Assembly: GCA_040756055.1 (NCBI GenBank)
Contig: JBFLZR010000002.1
Location: forward strand, 336,411 to 400,410
DNA from: Candidatus Zixiibacteriota bacterium
GTDB taxonomy: Bacteria > Zixibacteria > MSB-5A5 > GN15 > FEB-12
Direction: 5' to 3'
Length of the DNA stretch: 64,000 nucleotides
Every line of letters begins with the position of its first letter. Within the stretch, counting starts at the first letter, position 1. The position numbers were made by a program, and so were the translations under genes. Under the pieces are notes generated by a model. That model searched no databases. It saw nothing but the letters and a program-made list of their open reading frames with translations, and was not told the DNA's origin. This document shows positions 7,980-17,605 of this stretch, one piece after another.

Positions 7980-10223
7980 CTACTTCTGAGCATCAACCAC
8001 GGCAATGGCTGCCATGTCAACAATATCGTTGACGTCCAGAGTAGGATGGAGGACATGTACAGGTTTGGCCAAACCCATGAGGATCGGCCCAACAGCCTCG
8101 AGACCACCCATGCGCTGGGCAATCTTGTAGGCGATGTTTCCGGAGTTCAGATCCGGGAAGATAAATACGTTGGCCGTATCTTTGAGTGTGGAGAACGGAT
8201 AACGCTGTTTCAGGTACTCGGGCATGAGAGCCGCGTCGGCCTGCATCTCACCATCGACAATGAGTTCCGGAGCCATCTTTTTGACCAGTTCCGTAGCCTT
8301 CGCGACTTTCATCGATTCCGGTGAACGGGCCGAGCCGAAGTTGGAAAATGACAGCATCGCGACTCTGGGCACGAGGTTGAACCGTTTGGCCACCCGTGAA
8401 GCGCAGATAGCGATTTCGGCGAGTTCTTCGGCCGATGGGTTGATGTTGACGGTGGTGTCGGCGAAGATGTAGATCTTGCCCTTCTGAATCATGACGAACA
8501 TACCGGAGACGCGACTGATACCATCGGCGAGATCGATAATCTCGAGGGCGGGTCGGATCGTGGTCGGGTAGTCGACCGTCACGCCGGCCAATACGGCATC
8601 GCATTCTCCCATTTCGAGCATCATGTAACCGAAATAGGTTCTGTCGCGCATGAGCCAGACCGCTTTTTCCATGGTCATGCCTTTACGACGGCGCTTTTCG
8701 TAGTAGTATCGAGCGTATTCCTGGCGTCTTTCCGAGGCGACATGATTGACGACTTTGATGCCGGTCAGGTCGATTTCATGTTCGGCGGCAAGTTTCTTGA
8801 TCGATTCGGGATTACCCAGGACAATCGGTTCGGCGATGCCATCCTGCTGGGCGATGTGGGCGGCGCGGAGAATCTTGACCGAGTCGCCTTCGGGAAAGAC
8901 CACTTTTTTCGGGTTGCGCTTGGCCTTGTCGCCGATAACACGCATGATAGTGCGGCCGTGTCCGATGCGTTCATCCAGTTCGAGCCGATATTTCTCGATG
9001 TCGACCGGGCTTTGAGCGACGCCGGTTTCGATGGCGGCCTGCGCGACAGCGGAGGCTTCCCACACGAGGATACGGTGGTCGAACGGTTTGGGAATCAGAT
9101 AACCGCGGCCGAACTTGAAGTGATCGACGCCGTAGGCTTTCGCGACTTCTTCAGGGACATCCTGCTTCGCGAGATTAGCCAGGGCGTTCACGGCGGCGAT
9201 TTTCATTTGTTCGTTGATGGCGGTAGCGTGAACGTCAAGAGCTCCGCGGAAAATGAACGGGAACCCCAGCACGTTGTTAACCTGGTTGGGGTAGTCCGAG
9301 CGTCCGGTCGCCATGATAACATCCTTGCGGGCATCGATAGCGTCGGGATAGGTGATTTCCGGATCCGGGTTGGCCATGGCGAAAATGATGGGATCCTTGG
9401 CCATCGATTTGACCATTTCTTTGGTGACCATGTCTTTGACCGAGACTCCAACGAAAACGTCGGCATCTTTCATGGCATCAGCCAGAGTGTGGGCATCGGT
9501 CTTGCGGACGAATTCCTGTTTGTACTTATTAAAGGAGTCACCGCGTCCTTCGTACATAACGCCCTTGGAGTCAACCATCAGCAGATTTTCATGCTTCACG
9601 CCAAGCGAGCAGTACAATTTGGCGCAGGCGATTCCGGCGGCGCCGGCTCCGGAAAATACCACGCGGATTTTACCGATGTCTTTCTTGACGATTTCGAGGG
9701 CGTTAAGCAGGGCGGCGGCGGATATGATCGCGGTGCCGTGCTGGTCATCGTGAAAGACCGGGATGTTCATTGTCTTTTTGAGAGTTTCTTCGATGTAGAA
9801 GCATTCCGGGGCCTTGATATCTTCTAGATTGATGCCGCCGAAGGTCGGTTCGAGAAGTTGGCAGCACTTGATTATTTCATCGGGGTCCTCGGTGTTCAAT
9901 TCGATGTCGAAGACATCGATATCGGCGAAGCGTTTAAAGAGTACACCCTTCCCTTCCATCACCGGTTTGCCGGCCGCGGCGCCGATATTCCCCAGACCGA
10001 GTACGGCGGTACCGTTGCTGACGACAGCGACGAGATTGCCCTTGGTGGTATATTTGTAAACATCAGCCGGATTCTTTTCGATTTCAAGACACGGGATAGC
10101 CACACCGGGAGTGTAAGCCAGTGACAGGTCGAGTTGGGTGCGGCACGGTTTAGTGGACGAAACTTCAATTTTACCACGCCTTCCTCGGGAGTGATAATCC
10201 AGAGCTTCCTGTTTGGTAATCAT
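7980..10223 (-). CDS. maeB: NADP-dependent malic enzyme with phosphotransacetylase-like domain
   Basis: A 747-residue two-domain protein. Residues 1-420 are malic enzyme: [12 protein letters not shown] with the active-site tyrosine, [19 protein letters not shown] with metal and substrate ligands, and a dinucleotide-binding motif [16 protein letters not shown]. Residues from about 440 form a phosphate-acetyltransferase-like domain ([20 protein letters not shown] onward), as in MaeB, where it acts as an acetyl-CoA-responsive regulatory module rather than an enzyme. The enzyme converts malate to pyruvate, CO2 and NADPH. AGGAG lies ten bases before the ATG. Its proximity to the oxaloacetate decarboxylase operon suggests a shared role at the C4/C3 node, though each has its own terminator. 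Confidence 0.95.
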   Translation of the reverse strand: MITKQEALDYHSRGRRGKIEVSSTKPCRTQLDLSLAYTPGVAIPCLEIEKNPADVYKYTTKGNLVAVVSNGTAVLGLGNIGAAAGKPVMEGKGVLFKRFADIDVFDIELNTEDPDEIIKCCQLLEPTFGGINLEDIKAPECFYIEETLKKTMNIPVFHDDQHGTAIISAAALLNALEIVKKDIGKIRVVFSGAGAAGIACAKLYCSLGVKHENLLMVDSKGVMYEGRGDSFNKYKQEFVRKTDAHTLADAMKDADVFVGVSVKDMVTKEMVKSMAKDPIIFAMANPDPEITYPDAIDARKDVIMATGRSDYPNQVNNVLGFPFIFRGALDVHATAINEQMKIAAVNALANLAKQDVPEEVAKAYGVDHFKFGRGYLIPKPFDHRILVWEASAVAQAAIETGVAQSPVDIEKYRLELDERIGHGRTIMRVIGDKAKRNPKKVVFPEGDSVKILRAAHIAQQDGIAEPIVLGNPESIKKLAAEHEIDLTGIKVVNHVASERRQEYARYYYEKRRRKGMTMEKAVWLMRDRTYFGYMMLEMGECDAVLAGVTVDYPTTIRPALEIIDLADGISRVSGMFVMIQKGKIYIFADTTVNINPSAEELAEIAICASRVAKRFNLVPRVAMLSFSNFGSARSPESMKVAKATELVKKMAPELIVDGEMQADAALMPEYLKQRYPFSTLKDTANVFIFPDLNSGNIAYKIAQRMGGLEAVGPILMGLAKPVHVLHPTLDVNDIVDMAAIAVVDAQK

Positions 10224-10678
10224 CTTTACTTAGCTCCTAACAATTATTAAAACTAGCGCGGCCAGCCTGCCCTATGCGGGTGGACAGAGGGTCGAGATAG
10301 TTATTTTTTTCACAAGCGATATATAAGAGTTACTGCGAAAATGTCAAGTGCTTTTGGTCGAAATACGGGTTTTTCTGGCCAAAACGCAACCAAATCCCTC
10401 CGGCTTATTTCGTTTGATGATATCGCAAATATCCGGGGGCGGGCTTGCTGACCCGATTGACCGGGCTGCTTTTGGACTTGGGATGGGGCCAACGCTGTTT
10501 GGGGTTTCGACGTAGTTTTTAATAGAGAGCCGAACTCTATAGTAGTCGAGCGCCTAAGTTTTGTGGATGGTTGCTCTGGCAGGGGGCTAACAGGAATTTC
10601 CTGGCTTCAACAGCTAAACACTAGGCAAACTTCCCTATTGATGCTCGTCGAGTTCGGCTCGTGTTTTTGGGGCAATTT
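10224..10678. other. Intergenic gap upstream of maeB
   Basis: About 455 bases without a gene that I can support. The left end must carry the maeB promoter. I see no tRNA, riboswitch or repeat structure, and no strong terminator after the rhomboid gene. Confidence 0.55.
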
Positions 10679-11392
10679 TTACCAGTCCATTTTGAAGACG
10701 CGTTGTCCGTCCGAGGGAGGGCTGATTCCCCGGTTTTTCGCAAATAACCTCAGGAGAAGATAACCGAAAGCGAAGCCTCCAACGTGGGCCATCCAGGCCA
10801 CTCCCCCGCCCGTGGAACTTCCCATGAACGACATCAAAAGCTGGTATGCGAACCAGATTCCGAGAACAACTTTCGCGGGAAGAACCATAAATTGGATAAA
10901 GACGAATATCATCAGGACAGTGATTCTTGCCCTTGGGTGGAGTACCATGTAGCCTCCCATCACGCCCGCGATAGCTCCGGATGCGCCCACGAGAGGAATT
11001 TCGCTGTTGGGTCCAAAAAGCGTATAGAGGCCTATTGCGGCCAGCCCGGATAGCAGATAGAAAAAGATGAATTTTATCGGCCCGAAATAATCTTCGATAT
11101 TGTTGCCGTAAATCCACAGAAAGAGCATGTTGCCGATGAGGTGCATCCACCCGCCGTGCATGAACATGGAAGTGAAAGCGGTCAGGTAAACCGGAGCGGG
11201 AAGTTGCGGGGTCAATTCGGTGGCATGGATCAGCTCGAAGGGAATATAGCCGAACTGGTACGTAATCATCTGGAAGCCCCTTGCTCCCTGGACGATTGAG
11301 AACAGGAAGATCAGCGTGTTTGCCGCGATGAGAGACACCGTTATGACCGGTTTTCGCCTAATCGGAGCATCATCTTTTATCGGTATAAACAT
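10679..11392 (-). CDS. Rhomboid-family intramembrane serine protease
   Basis: A 237-residue protein with about six membrane helices. It has the rhomboid catalytic set: serine S138 in GASGA, histidine H203 in WMAHVGGFAFG, and the oxyanion-site pair H84/N88 in GGWMHLIGNM. Rhomboids cut substrates inside or next to the membrane. It follows the M23 peptidase gene by 18 bases, suggesting cotranscription. The substrate is unknown. Length and motif order match the small bacterial rhomboids of the GlpG/YqgP class without an added N-terminal domain. Confidence 0.93.
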   Translation of the reverse strand: MFIPIKDDAPIRRKPVITVSLIAANTLIFLFSIVQGARGFQMITYQFGYIPFELIHATELTPQLPAPVYLTAFTSMFMHGGWMHLIGNMLFLWIYGNNIEDYFGPIKFIFFYLLSGLAAIGLYTLFGPNSEIPLVGASGAIAGVMGGYMVLHPRARITVLMIFVFIQFMVLPAKVVLGIWFAYQLLMSFMGSSTGGGVAWMAHVGGFAFGYLLLRLFAKNRGISPPSDGQRVFKMDW

Positions 11393-11410
11393 TATTTAAG
11401 TGTATGATCC

Positions 11411-13417
11411 TTAATTATTTTGCGCCTTCACGAAAAAATGCAGCGTTTTTTCAGTTTTATTGCCGGCTTTGTCGGTGACTGATATTTTCAGGTCGTGACG
11501 ACCATCCGCCAGTGTCTCCAACGGTCTTGTTTTACATACTTTGGTAAACGGATCATATTCAGGTATCATCCACTGGCCATCGAGTTCAATAAGGATATGG
11601 CGGTCATCGGCAAATTTAGACAGATTATCGCTGAGCAGGAAATCGATGCTCAGCTGGGGATTGAAATAGGTCAGGCCGTTTTTCACGCTGAGCCTGCTGA
11701 TCACCGGTGGCTGGTTATCGGTAAGAAGGGCATAGAGACCGCCTCCGGTGGCGGATGTTTTGAGCCGGTTGGCATCGAGAATGTTGTCGAGCCATACCCA
11801 TTCGTTTTCTTTTTTATCCCACCAGCAGATACCATCGCTGGTTGCCTCGGACGATGATTTTTGGGGCGGCATCAGAACGGCAAAATCGCTCCGGCAGGCG
11901 AAGGCCTCCGGTTCGATGGTATACCGGTTGGGGTTGTTCTTGTCCGCGCCCACATCGATAAACCGCGGGGCAAAGAAATTCTGTCGTCCGGTCGAAACGG
12001 CGAAATTACCATCAACTTCAATTGTTTCTTTATCTTCAAGGCCAACCAAATAGATATTGGCCGGTATGAGACGCTCGGCTGGAATGCTTTCTGACAGAGT
12101 GTAACCGATGCGTCTGATGCGGCGGTATTTTTGCTGTGGGGGGATGAAGCACGCGTAACGGCCGGCGGCTATAAGGCGGGAGCTCTCCACGCCGAGCAGG
12201 GAGTCGCCATCGTAAAGTTCAACGCGCGGCGCGAGTTCTGAACCAACATTAGTGTTGATGTACACGATGAGACCATCATCGACGACAGTATACGCCAAAG
12301 GACCATCACTGACAGCCCTCTGAACCACAACACCGGAGTCGGGAGGTAGAATCACTTCCGGTGATTCCCAGACGAAATCGAAAGTGAGGCGGGAGATATT
12401 ACCGGCTATATCCTCGGCAACGACCAGTCCGCGGTGAGGTCCGGGCAACGTCCAGGCATCAAATCCGAATAAGCCACGGTCATTGTTGGCGGGTTTGCTT
12501 CCGGAGAATTCGTTGCCGGTGTGGTGGAAAAGTCGTCTTACCCGCTTCTCCCCTTCCGCGGCTTCGACAAGATCGTATTCAAGATTAACCGAGCGCTGAA
12601 TGTCGAAATCGAGCGTGTCCATTGTGACCTGATAGTAGAGGGTATCATCGATATACAGCGATAGTCTGCGCGGTGTGTGTCTCATGCCGCCGACTCGGTT
12701 CTGGTCGTAGCAGTCGACCAGCACACCGAAGGGGCTGTTGAAGTGCAGAACTTTTTCGACAACGTAATCGGTGCCGGTCTTTTGCCTGACGGCATCGAGG
12801 ATGAGTTTCCTCGAGCCATTATCGAAAAGAGAATGGTCGTCGGTAAGTTTGAATCCGATTCGGTTGAACACCGGTCTGACGGCATCGTGCAAGCTGAAGC
12901 CGTGGTTCAGCGGGTTTATCGGATAGTTGTCGGGGGTACGGATCTCGAAATGGAGATGCGGAGCGTTGGAGCCGGTGCGGCCGGAGAACGCTATCAACTC
13001 GCCTTGCTTGATTGGAATCTCCGCTTTCTCGAAGGTGAGGTCGAGGTAATACCGTCGAGATTTGAGTTGGGCCTGCTTGACGAATTTGTCTATTTTTGAT
13101 GAGAAGTTGTCGAGATGCCCGTAGACATAGATGTGGCCGTCGTCGCCGATGACGTACAGTCCTTTTCCGTAACCCAAGTAAGACATTTTTATGCGCCACA
13201 CGTAGCCGTTGACGGGTGAATAGATTTTCGTGCCGATTTGTCCGCCGGTGCGGATATCTACACCGGCGTGAAAGCGATTGGGACGCAGGTCGCCGAAACC
13301 GCTGGAGAGGTCGATTTCTCTTTTGACGGGCCAGGGTCGCTGTTTTTGGTCTGCCGCTGTAACATTAAGAGCGACAATTAGAAACAAAGGCCACAGGATA
13401 TTCAGTGATCTATGCAT
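11411..13417 (-). CDS. Secreted M23-family metallopeptidase
   Basis: A 668-residue exported protein. A signal peptide (about 1-21) is followed by a LytM/M23 domain at residues 35-165, with zinc ligands H50 and D54 in HAGVD and H156 in HLHFE, plus H154 and H101 (YGHLDNF). All catalytic residues are present, so it should be active on peptidoglycan cross-bridges or be a regulator of that class. The remaining 500 residues are beta-rich modules without a family I can name. A C-terminal segment with ISRLSVKNGLTYFNPQ and SVTDKAGNKTEKTLHFFV resembles Ig-like repeats. It is divergent from ppiD and upstream of the rhomboid gene. Confidence 0.88.
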   Translation of the reverse strand: MHRSLNILWPLFLIVALNVTAADQKQRPWPVKREIDLSSGFGDLRPNRFHAGVDIRTGGQIGTKIYSPVNGYVWRIKMSYLGYGKGLYVIGDDGHIYVYGHLDNFSSKIDKFVKQAQLKSRRYYLDLTFEKAEIPIKQGELIAFSGRTGSNAPHLHFEIRTPDNYPINPLNHGFSLHDAVRPVFNRIGFKLTDDHSLFDNGSRKLILDAVRQKTGTDYVVEKVLHFNSPFGVLVDCYDQNRVGGMRHTPRRLSLYIDDTLYYQVTMDTLDFDIQRSVNLEYDLVEAAEGEKRVRRLFHHTGNEFSGSKPANNDRGLFGFDAWTLPGPHRGLVVAEDIAGNISRLTFDFVWESPEVILPPDSGVVVQRAVSDGPLAYTVVDDGLIVYINTNVGSELAPRVELYDGDSLLGVESSRLIAAGRYACFIPPQQKYRRIRRIGYTLSESIPAERLIPANIYLVGLEDKETIEVDGNFAVSTGRQNFFAPRFIDVGADKNNPNRYTIEPEAFACRSDFAVLMPPQKSSSEATSDGICWWDKKENEWVWLDNILDANRLKTSATGGGLYALLTDNQPPVISRLSVKNGLTYFNPQLSIDFLLSDNLSKFADDRHILIELDGQWMIPEYDPFTKVCKTRPLETLADGRHDLKISVTDKAGNKTEKTLHFFVKAQNN

Positions 13418-13512
13418 AAAGTATATTCCGTGCTGTCACAAAGTTTTAACAATGTAGATATGCAATTGATTCAAAAAAGCAATCTTTTTGTAAAATTGTA
13501 AATAAAGGTTTG

Positions 13513-13540
13513 TTGCCAAATTGTCATTTTGGGTTATATT
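13513..13540 (+). promoter_or_regulatory. Predicted sigma-70-type promoter of ppiD
   Basis: TTGCCA (13513-13518) and TATATT (13535-13540) are separated by 16 bases. Transcription would start near 13547, giving a leader of about 70 bases that contains the hairpin at 13551-13573. Confidence 0.6.
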
Positions 13541-13550
13541 CATAGCTCAT

Positions 13551-13573
13551 CTAACCCGCGGAAAACGGGTTAG
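13551..13573 (+). other. Stem-loop in the ppiD 5' leader
   Basis: The perfect 8-bp inverted repeat CTAACCCG/CGGGTTAG with a 7-base loop sits at the very start of the predicted ppiD transcript, well before the ribosome binding site. It could stabilise the mRNA 5' end. No T-run follows, so it is not a terminator. Confidence 0.5.
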
Positions 13574-13618
13574 TCGAAGTCGGAATGATTCTTTTTAATA
13601 CTTTAGGAGAGACAAAGC

Positions 13619-15445
13619 ATGTTTCAGTTCTTACGTAGAATGATTTTTCCCATAATCATCATAGCTCTGGTGGGATTTCTGGCGACGATTGTTTTTCAGT
13701 GGGGTATGGATATCAGCAGTCGGAGCGAATACCTGAGCGCCAACACGGCTGCCCGCATTAACGGTGAGGATATCAGTTGGCAGGATTTCAATGTCATCTA
13801 CGACCGTCTTTACCAAAACGAGTTGGGCAACGAGGACCTCGATCTCTCCGAGTACCAGAAGAAGGAATTGCGCACGGCAGCCTGGCAGCAACTTCTTCAT
13901 GACAAGCTGGTGATGCAGGAAGTCGCCAAGCATGAGCTCACTGTTTCCGATGAGGAGCTTTACGCTTATTTGAGGTTTTCTCCGCCTGCGGATCTTCAGC
14001 GCATGGAGCCGTTCCAGACAAACGGGCAGTTCGATTATCAGAAATACATGTCGGCGATGGCCGACCCCAATGCCGCGTCTTTCTGGTCGTCGATCGAGCC
14101 GTTTGTGAGGCAGGAGATCCAAAAGCAGAAACTCCAGGCGATGGTCATTCAGACGGCGCAGGTGACGGATGATGAGCTTAAGAGAACGTATATTTCTGAT
14201 AACGAGAAGGTGAAGCTCGGGGTGGTCAATGTACCGTTCGGACGTTTTAGCGGAACGGTACAGCCGGCGGAAGAAGAGCTTCTCGCCTATTATAATCAGC
14301 ACGCCACGGATTACACGGTCGACGAGCGGGTGGTGCTGAACATGGTAATGATTCCCAAGCAGCCGACCGCTTATGACTGGGAGGTCGACAGCACCCGGGC
14401 GGCGTGGCTTTACGATTCGCTTCAGACGGGAGCCAATTTCGCGGAACTGGCTCAGTATTATTCCGAGGATGTTACGGCACAGAGCGGCGGTGACCTGGGA
14501 TGGTTCAGGCAGGGACAGATGGTGGGGCCGTTCGACTCAACCGTCTTCAGTATGAAACGGGGAGAGATTTCCAAACCGGTCAAGACTGAGTTTGGCTGGC
14601 ACATCATCAAGTTGCTCGAAACCAGAGACACGGGTACGGGGAAAGACAAGGTCAAAGAGGCGCATGCCGCGCATATTCTCGTGAAGGTGACGCCGTCGGC
14701 TGAGACGCTCGATGCGATCCACAAGCGTTTGAGCGATTTCCGGACGGCTGCCGTTGAGCGTGGGTTTGAACAGGCCGCCAGTGACTTCAATCTCGAAATA
14801 ATAAAGACGAAACCTTTCGCCAAAGGGCAGGCGATAGATAACCTCGGTGCTGACCGTGTCGCCAACGATTTCGCTTTCGCGGCTGAGCTCAATGATATGT
14901 CGCTGGTACAGGAGAACCGCGATGAGGCTTATATTCTGCAGCTGGCCGAGAAGCTTCCCGCCGGACAGGCCTCTTTCGATGAGGTCCGTGACCAGGTGAG
15001 AATAGCCTATGAAGATCAAGTGCTGCGGACAATGTGTCGGGACACAGCTTCAGCCATTTACGCGGAAACTCAGCAAGGGACCGACCTGAATAAGGCTGCC
15101 GAGAAACATGGCGCCGAGTATAAGATCTCCGATAACATTACGAGGAATTCTTACATCAGCGGTCTCGGTGTCGGCAATGAAGCGGTGGGCGTGGCTTTCG
15201 CCATGACAGAAAAGGGACAGATTTCCGAGCCGGTGGATTACTCCCGCGGCAGCGCGGTGCTGCAGCTTCTGGAACGCACCTATGCCGACATGACCCAGTT
15301 CGAAGCCAAGCGTGATTCGCTTTATCAGGTTGTGCTGCAAAACAAGCAGCGGGAGCTGTACAGTCGCTGGTTCGATCATCTGGTGGAGACATCGGATATC
15401 GTCAATAATATCGAAGAAGCTTTCGAGCAGCAGACCGAGTCGTAA
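13619..15445 (+). CDS. ppiD: PpiD/SurA-like membrane-anchored peptidyl-prolyl isomerase
   Basis: A 608-residue periplasmic folding factor. An N-terminal membrane anchor (residues 10-30, FPIIIIALVGFLATIVFQWG) precedes a SurA/PpiD-type chaperone region. A parvulin domain follows at about 235-340 (EDVTAQSGGDLGWFRQGQMV and KTEFGWHIIKLLE are typical). A second, weaker parvulin-like repeat starts at EAHAAHILVKV. This order matches PpiD, which helps newly exported proteins leave the Sec channel and fold. AGGAGA lies eight bases before the ATG, and a promoter and terminator bracket the gene, so it is monocistronic. Confidence 0.85.
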   Translation: MFQFLRRMIFPIIIIALVGFLATIVFQWGMDISSRSEYLSANTAARINGEDISWQDFNVIYDRLYQNELGNEDLDLSEYQKKELRTAAWQQLLHDKLVMQEVAKHELTVSDEELYAYLRFSPPADLQRMEPFQTNGQFDYQKYMSAMADPNAASFWSSIEPFVRQEIQKQKLQAMVIQTAQVTDDELKRTYISDNEKVKLGVVNVPFGRFSGTVQPAEEELLAYYNQHATDYTVDERVVLNMVMIPKQPTAYDWEVDSTRAAWLYDSLQTGANFAELAQYYSEDVTAQSGGDLGWFRQGQMVGPFDSTVFSMKRGEISKPVKTEFGWHIIKLLETRDTGTGKDKVKEAHAAHILVKVTPSAETLDAIHKRLSDFRTAAVERGFEQAASDFNLEIIKTKPFAKGQAIDNLGADRVANDFAFAAELNDMSLVQENRDEAYILQLAEKLPAGQASFDEVRDQVRIAYEDQVLRTMCRDTASAIYAETQQGTDLNKAAEKHGAEYKISDNITRNSYISGLGVGNEAVGVAFAMTEKGQISEPVDYSRGSAVLQLLERTYADMTQFEAKRDSLYQVVLQNKQRELYSRWFDHLVETSDIVNNIEEAFEQQTES

Positions 15446-15469
15446 GCGAAAGATATATCGCAGATACGA

Positions 15470-15501
15470 GGGCTCTCCCCTATGCCGGAGAGCCCTTTTT
15501 T
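15470..15501 (+). terminator. Rho-independent terminator of ppiD
   Basis: A 9-bp perfect stem GGGCTCTCC/GGAGAGCCC (15470-15478 with 15487-15495) is followed by six T residues. Its right half overlaps the last codons of the convergent small membrane-protein gene. Confidence 0.88.
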
Positions 15502-15725
15502 ATGACGATAAGCAGGCGCACGAGCGCGGTGGTCGCCCACACGAGTTCCAGAATCACAAACGGTATTATGCCTCCGTCCAGGGCGTACCAGGCAGCCATC
15601 AGCGCTCCAACGCCGTTCATGGCGAGATAAACGGGGCTGGACTCGGACAGCTTTCTAAGAAGGTTTAATCCGAACGCCACCAAAAGCAGCCCGACGCCAA
15701 TCGAACCAATCAACATTGCCGACAC
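15480..15725 (-). CDS. Small membrane protein resembling the CBU_0592 family
   Basis: An 81-residue protein with three hydrophobic helices. The middle and last segments (YLAMNGVGALMAAWYAL, FVILELVWATTALVRLL) match the pattern of CBU_0592-like proteins, in which an asparagine-glycine helix precedes a segment ending in LExxW. Function of the family is unknown. It is convergent with ppiD and its last codons form half of the ppiD terminator. I see no clear Shine-Dalgarno sequence, but the protein composition looks real. Confidence 0.6.
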   Translation of the reverse strand: MSAMLIGSIGVGLLLVAFGLNLLRKLSESSPVYLAMNGVGALMAAWYALDGGIIPFVILELVWATTALVRLLIVIKKGSPA

Positions 15726-15798
15726 ATCTTCCCTCTATCTCAAATAAGTTTCGTGTTCCAATCAAGCCATGTGGCAAACCCACAGGCGGCGGCAGTCA

Positions 15799-15828
15799 CA
15801 AAAAAAGGAGGATGAATTTTTCCTCCTG
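15799..15828 (-). terminator. Rho-independent terminator of the ETF-QO gene
   Basis: The stem AGGAGGA/TCCTCCT (15806-15812 with 15821-15827) is followed on the minus strand by a run of T residues, 25 bases beyond the ETF-QO stop. Confidence 0.8.
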
Positions 15829-15852
15829 AGATAAATGGCGCTGATCGATAGG

Positions 15853-17529
15853 TTAGAGATTCTCGTAGTTCGGTCCTTCCCCGCCCTGCGGTGTGACCCA
15901 TCTTATTACCTGGTACGGGTCGGCGATATCGCACGTTTTGCAGTGAACGCAGTTGGACGGTGTGAGCTGGAGTTTCGTTTTGCCCGGACGCGACGGATCA
16001 TCGACCATCTCATAGACCTGAGCCGGACAGAAATGCTGGCAGGGGTTGCCGTATTCTTCGGTGCACCGGTTGTTACAAATATCGTAGTCGGAGATAACCA
16101 GGTGGGCCGGCTGCTCTTCTTCGTGCATCGTGCCCGACTTGTATACATCGGTCAATTTATCGTAACTGTATTCGTTGTTGAATTTGATTTTCTCTTTTTC
16201 GGGAGCATTGCCAAAACGCTTTCTGTAGTTTTCGATGGTAAGCATGTATTCGTGGTCGGGCTTTTTCTCCCGACGGTCAAACAGGCCGCGTCCGCCGGTA
16301 ATCATCTGCATCACGCCGTTAAACATACCGGCCATCAGGCCGCCGTGGGACCCGGCGTGGAAATTACGGGTTTTGTAGAGTTCCTGTTTCGCCCAACTGT
16401 TATCGAAGCGGTTCTGGTAGCCCTTGAGGGTCGCGGCGGAGAAATCATCGGCTTTGAGGCAATCGACGACAGTTTCGGCCGCCATGATACCGGATTTGAT
16501 AGCCAGATGGATTCCCTTGAGTTTTTGGGGGTTGAGAAATCCGGCCGAATCGCCGCACAGCATGAGACCATCGTGATATAATTTCGGCAATGAATAGTAG
16601 CCGTTGTCCGGAATGGTTTTGGCGCCGTAGTGAAGCATCTTGCCGCCCTCGAGAATTTTCTTCACCAGCGGATGCGCTTTATAGCGCTGGAATTTCATAT
16701 GGGGGTCATTGGTCGGATCGGGGGAGTTCAGCCCTACGGCATATCCCACCGAAACCATGGTGTCACTCATGCCATATATCCATCCACCGCCATACTCGTT
16801 GTTCGGCTGGGGATATCCGATAGTGTGGATGACCTGTCCGGCTTTGATTCGTCCCGGCGGCACTTCCCAGACTTCTTTAACTCCGGTCAGATAGGCCTGC
16901 GGGATTGTATTTTCGACCAGTTGCGGGATTTTCTCGAAGGCGTGGCGCGTGAGCGAGCCGTGAACGCCCTCGCAAAGAATCGTCACGCGTGCTTTAACGA
17001 TTGAGCCGGGTTCGAAATTCGATCTCGGGTGACCTTCCTTGTCCAACCCCATATCAACCGTCTGAACGCCGGTGACTTTTCCATCTTCAACAATCAGCTC
17101 ATACCCGGCCAGTCCGGCATAGGTGTCGATGCCGGCGGCTTCAACCTGTTCACCCAGCCAGGTGGTAAACTTGTTGAGCGAGATTACGTAGTTGCCGTGG
17201 TTATTGAGCGACGGTGGGATAAAGGGGAATTTGATAGAGCCGTCGCGGCTGAGATAATACATCGCGTCGGCGGAGACTTCAGCGGAGAGCGGACATCCTT
17301 TTTCTTTAAAGTCGGGAATGAGTTCAGCTATGCCGCGCGGATCCATGACCGCGCCCGACAGGGCGTGGGCGCCGACATAGGAGCCTTTCTCCATCAGCAG
17401 GACTTCGGGCATATCCAACTGGGAGTCCTGCTCGACGAGCCGGGCCAGTTTATAAGCGAGCGCCAACCCGGCCGGACCGGCGCCAACGATCAGGATATCG
17501 GTTTCGAGAATTTCGCGCTGAACATCCAT
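15853..17529 (-). CDS. Electron transfer flavoprotein:ubiquinone oxidoreductase
   Basis: A 558-residue FAD and iron-sulfur enzyme that passes electrons from ETF to the quinone pool. The N terminus has the FAD-binding motif DILIVGAGPAGLALAYKLA. The C-terminal 80 residues hold the ferredoxin-like 4Fe-4S domain with CQHFCPAQVYE and CVHCKTCDI, typical of ETF-QO. Length agrees with the bacterial and mitochondrial family. ETF subunits are not in the window. The presence of this enzyme implies fatty-acid or amino-acid oxidation feeding a respiratory chain. It is followed by a strong terminator, with the ArsC/Spx-like gene 76 bases upstream. Confidence 0.95.
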   Translation of the reverse strand: MDVQREILETDILIVGAGPAGLALAYKLARLVEQDSQLDMPEVLLMEKGSYVGAHALSGAVMDPRGIAELIPDFKEKGCPLSAEVSADAMYYLSRDGSIKFPFIPPSLNNHGNYVISLNKFTTWLGEQVEAAGIDTYAGLAGYELIVEDGKVTGVQTVDMGLDKEGHPRSNFEPGSIVKARVTILCEGVHGSLTRHAFEKIPQLVENTIPQAYLTGVKEVWEVPPGRIKAGQVIHTIGYPQPNNEYGGGWIYGMSDTMVSVGYAVGLNSPDPTNDPHMKFQRYKAHPLVKKILEGGKMLHYGAKTIPDNGYYSLPKLYHDGLMLCGDSAGFLNPQKLKGIHLAIKSGIMAAETVVDCLKADDFSAATLKGYQNRFDNSWAKQELYKTRNFHAGSHGGLMAGMFNGVMQMITGGRGLFDRREKKPDHEYMLTIENYRKRFGNAPEKEKIKFNNEYSYDKLTDVYKSGTMHEEEQPAHLVISDYDICNNRCTEEYGNPCQHFCPAQVYEMVDDPSRPGKTKLQLTPSNCVHCKTCDIADPYQVIRWVTPQGGEGPNYENL

Positions 17530-17605
17530 AGTCGGTTAGTCAGGATTTTACTCTGCCGAAAAAATAGCGAGTATGCTCTGAGAACGCAACAAAGAAAAGT
17601 ACTGT

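Noticed and set aside
8742-9827. 361-codon open frame opposite maeB
   Set aside because: It lies wholly within maeB, with no ribosome binding site or family pattern. Antisense open frames are common in this composition.
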